The notes beneath the pieces are model-generated. The model was not told where the DNA came from. It saw nothing but the letters and a program-made list of their open reading frames with translations, and made no database searches. Positions 63,964 to 64,000 of a stretch of 64,000 bases of DNA are shown piece after piece. Source of the DNA: Crateriforma conspicua (GTDB lineage Bacteria > Planctomycetota > Planctomycetia > Pirellulales > Pirellulaceae); assembly GCF_007752935.1 (NCBI RefSeq), contig NZ_CP036319.1, positions 5,746,501-5,810,500 on the forward strand, written 5' to 3'. Positions within the stretch are counted from its first letter, which is position 1; each line of letters begins with the position of its first letter. The translations under genes were made by a program, and so were the position numbers.

Positions 63964-64000
63964 CGCTTGGGGAAATTCGGATTGCTGGGGAAGTTTGACG

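Overview
The window is a dense stretch of bacterial chromosome (about 45 protein genes, moderate to high GC, no RNA genes or insertion sequences seen) that looks planctomycetal, most likely Pirellulaceae (Rhodopirellula-like). The reasons are three secreted sulfatases, DUF1080 proteins, a DUF1592/DUF1552 pair, a PVC-type heme-binding dehydrogenase, a LEPR-XLL-type surface protein, Tat-exported Gfo/Idh/MocA oxidoreductases, and genes of tetrahydromethanopterin (H4MPT) synthesis next to ordinary bacterial fab genes.

Region by region. 1-7.6 kb: a glycan-handling group (a cut-off Gfo/Idh/MocA protein, sulfatase, DUF5722 glycosidase-like protein, second Gfo/Idh/MocA protein, second sulfatase). 7.7-11.6 kb, minus strand: a four-gene transcarboxylase-type operon (pyruvate-type carboxyltransferase, acyl-CoA carboxyltransferase, small subunit, biotin carrier) with no biotin carboxylase. 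12.2-14.8 kb: a membrane pyrophosphatase with a large extra segment. 14.9-24.2 kb: an unknown protein, a DJ-1/PfpI protein, the DUF1592-DUF1552 pair translationally coupled to a macrodomain protein, a DUF1080-sulfatase fusion and a Tat-exported sugar isomerase-like protein. 24.4-26.6 kb, minus strand: carbamoyltransferase, SxtJ-like and DUF5989 genes. 26.8-38.2 kb: exported aldo/keto reductase, M20 amidohydrolase, DUF1080 protein, a 1067-residue surface mosaic with a sugar-dehydrogenase propeller, and a 1400-residue FG-GAP/dehydrogenase/cytochrome fusion. 38.3-45.9 kb: housekeeping block (DAHP synthase, methyltransferase, rpmF, fabD, fabG, acpP, fabF, unknown protein). 45.9-57.3 kb: purC diverging from a GH10-like protein without its catalytic glutamates, a 795-residue membrane protein, and a five-gene TPR-TPR-ExbB-ExbD-ExbD operon. 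57.4-59.7 kb: pabA-DUF447-beta-RFAP synthase, overlapping by ATGA, a H4MPT synthesis cassette. 59.7-63.8 kb, minus strand: a permease and a GH50-like agarase-type enzyme.

The overall picture is a marine-type heterotroph. Secreted sulfatases, glycosidase-like proteins and periplasmic oxidoreductases strip and break down sulfated glycans. Membrane-energised machinery (ExbB/ExbD, pyrophosphatase) and C1/C3 metabolism (H4MPT, transcarboxylase) handle the products. The most system-like and least explained units are the TPR-ExbBD operon with the facing 795-residue membrane protein, the GH10-like pseudoenzyme sharing a putative operator with purC, and the macrodomain coupled to DUF1592/DUF1552. All functions are read from motifs and family knowledge; nothing was searched or computed against a database.
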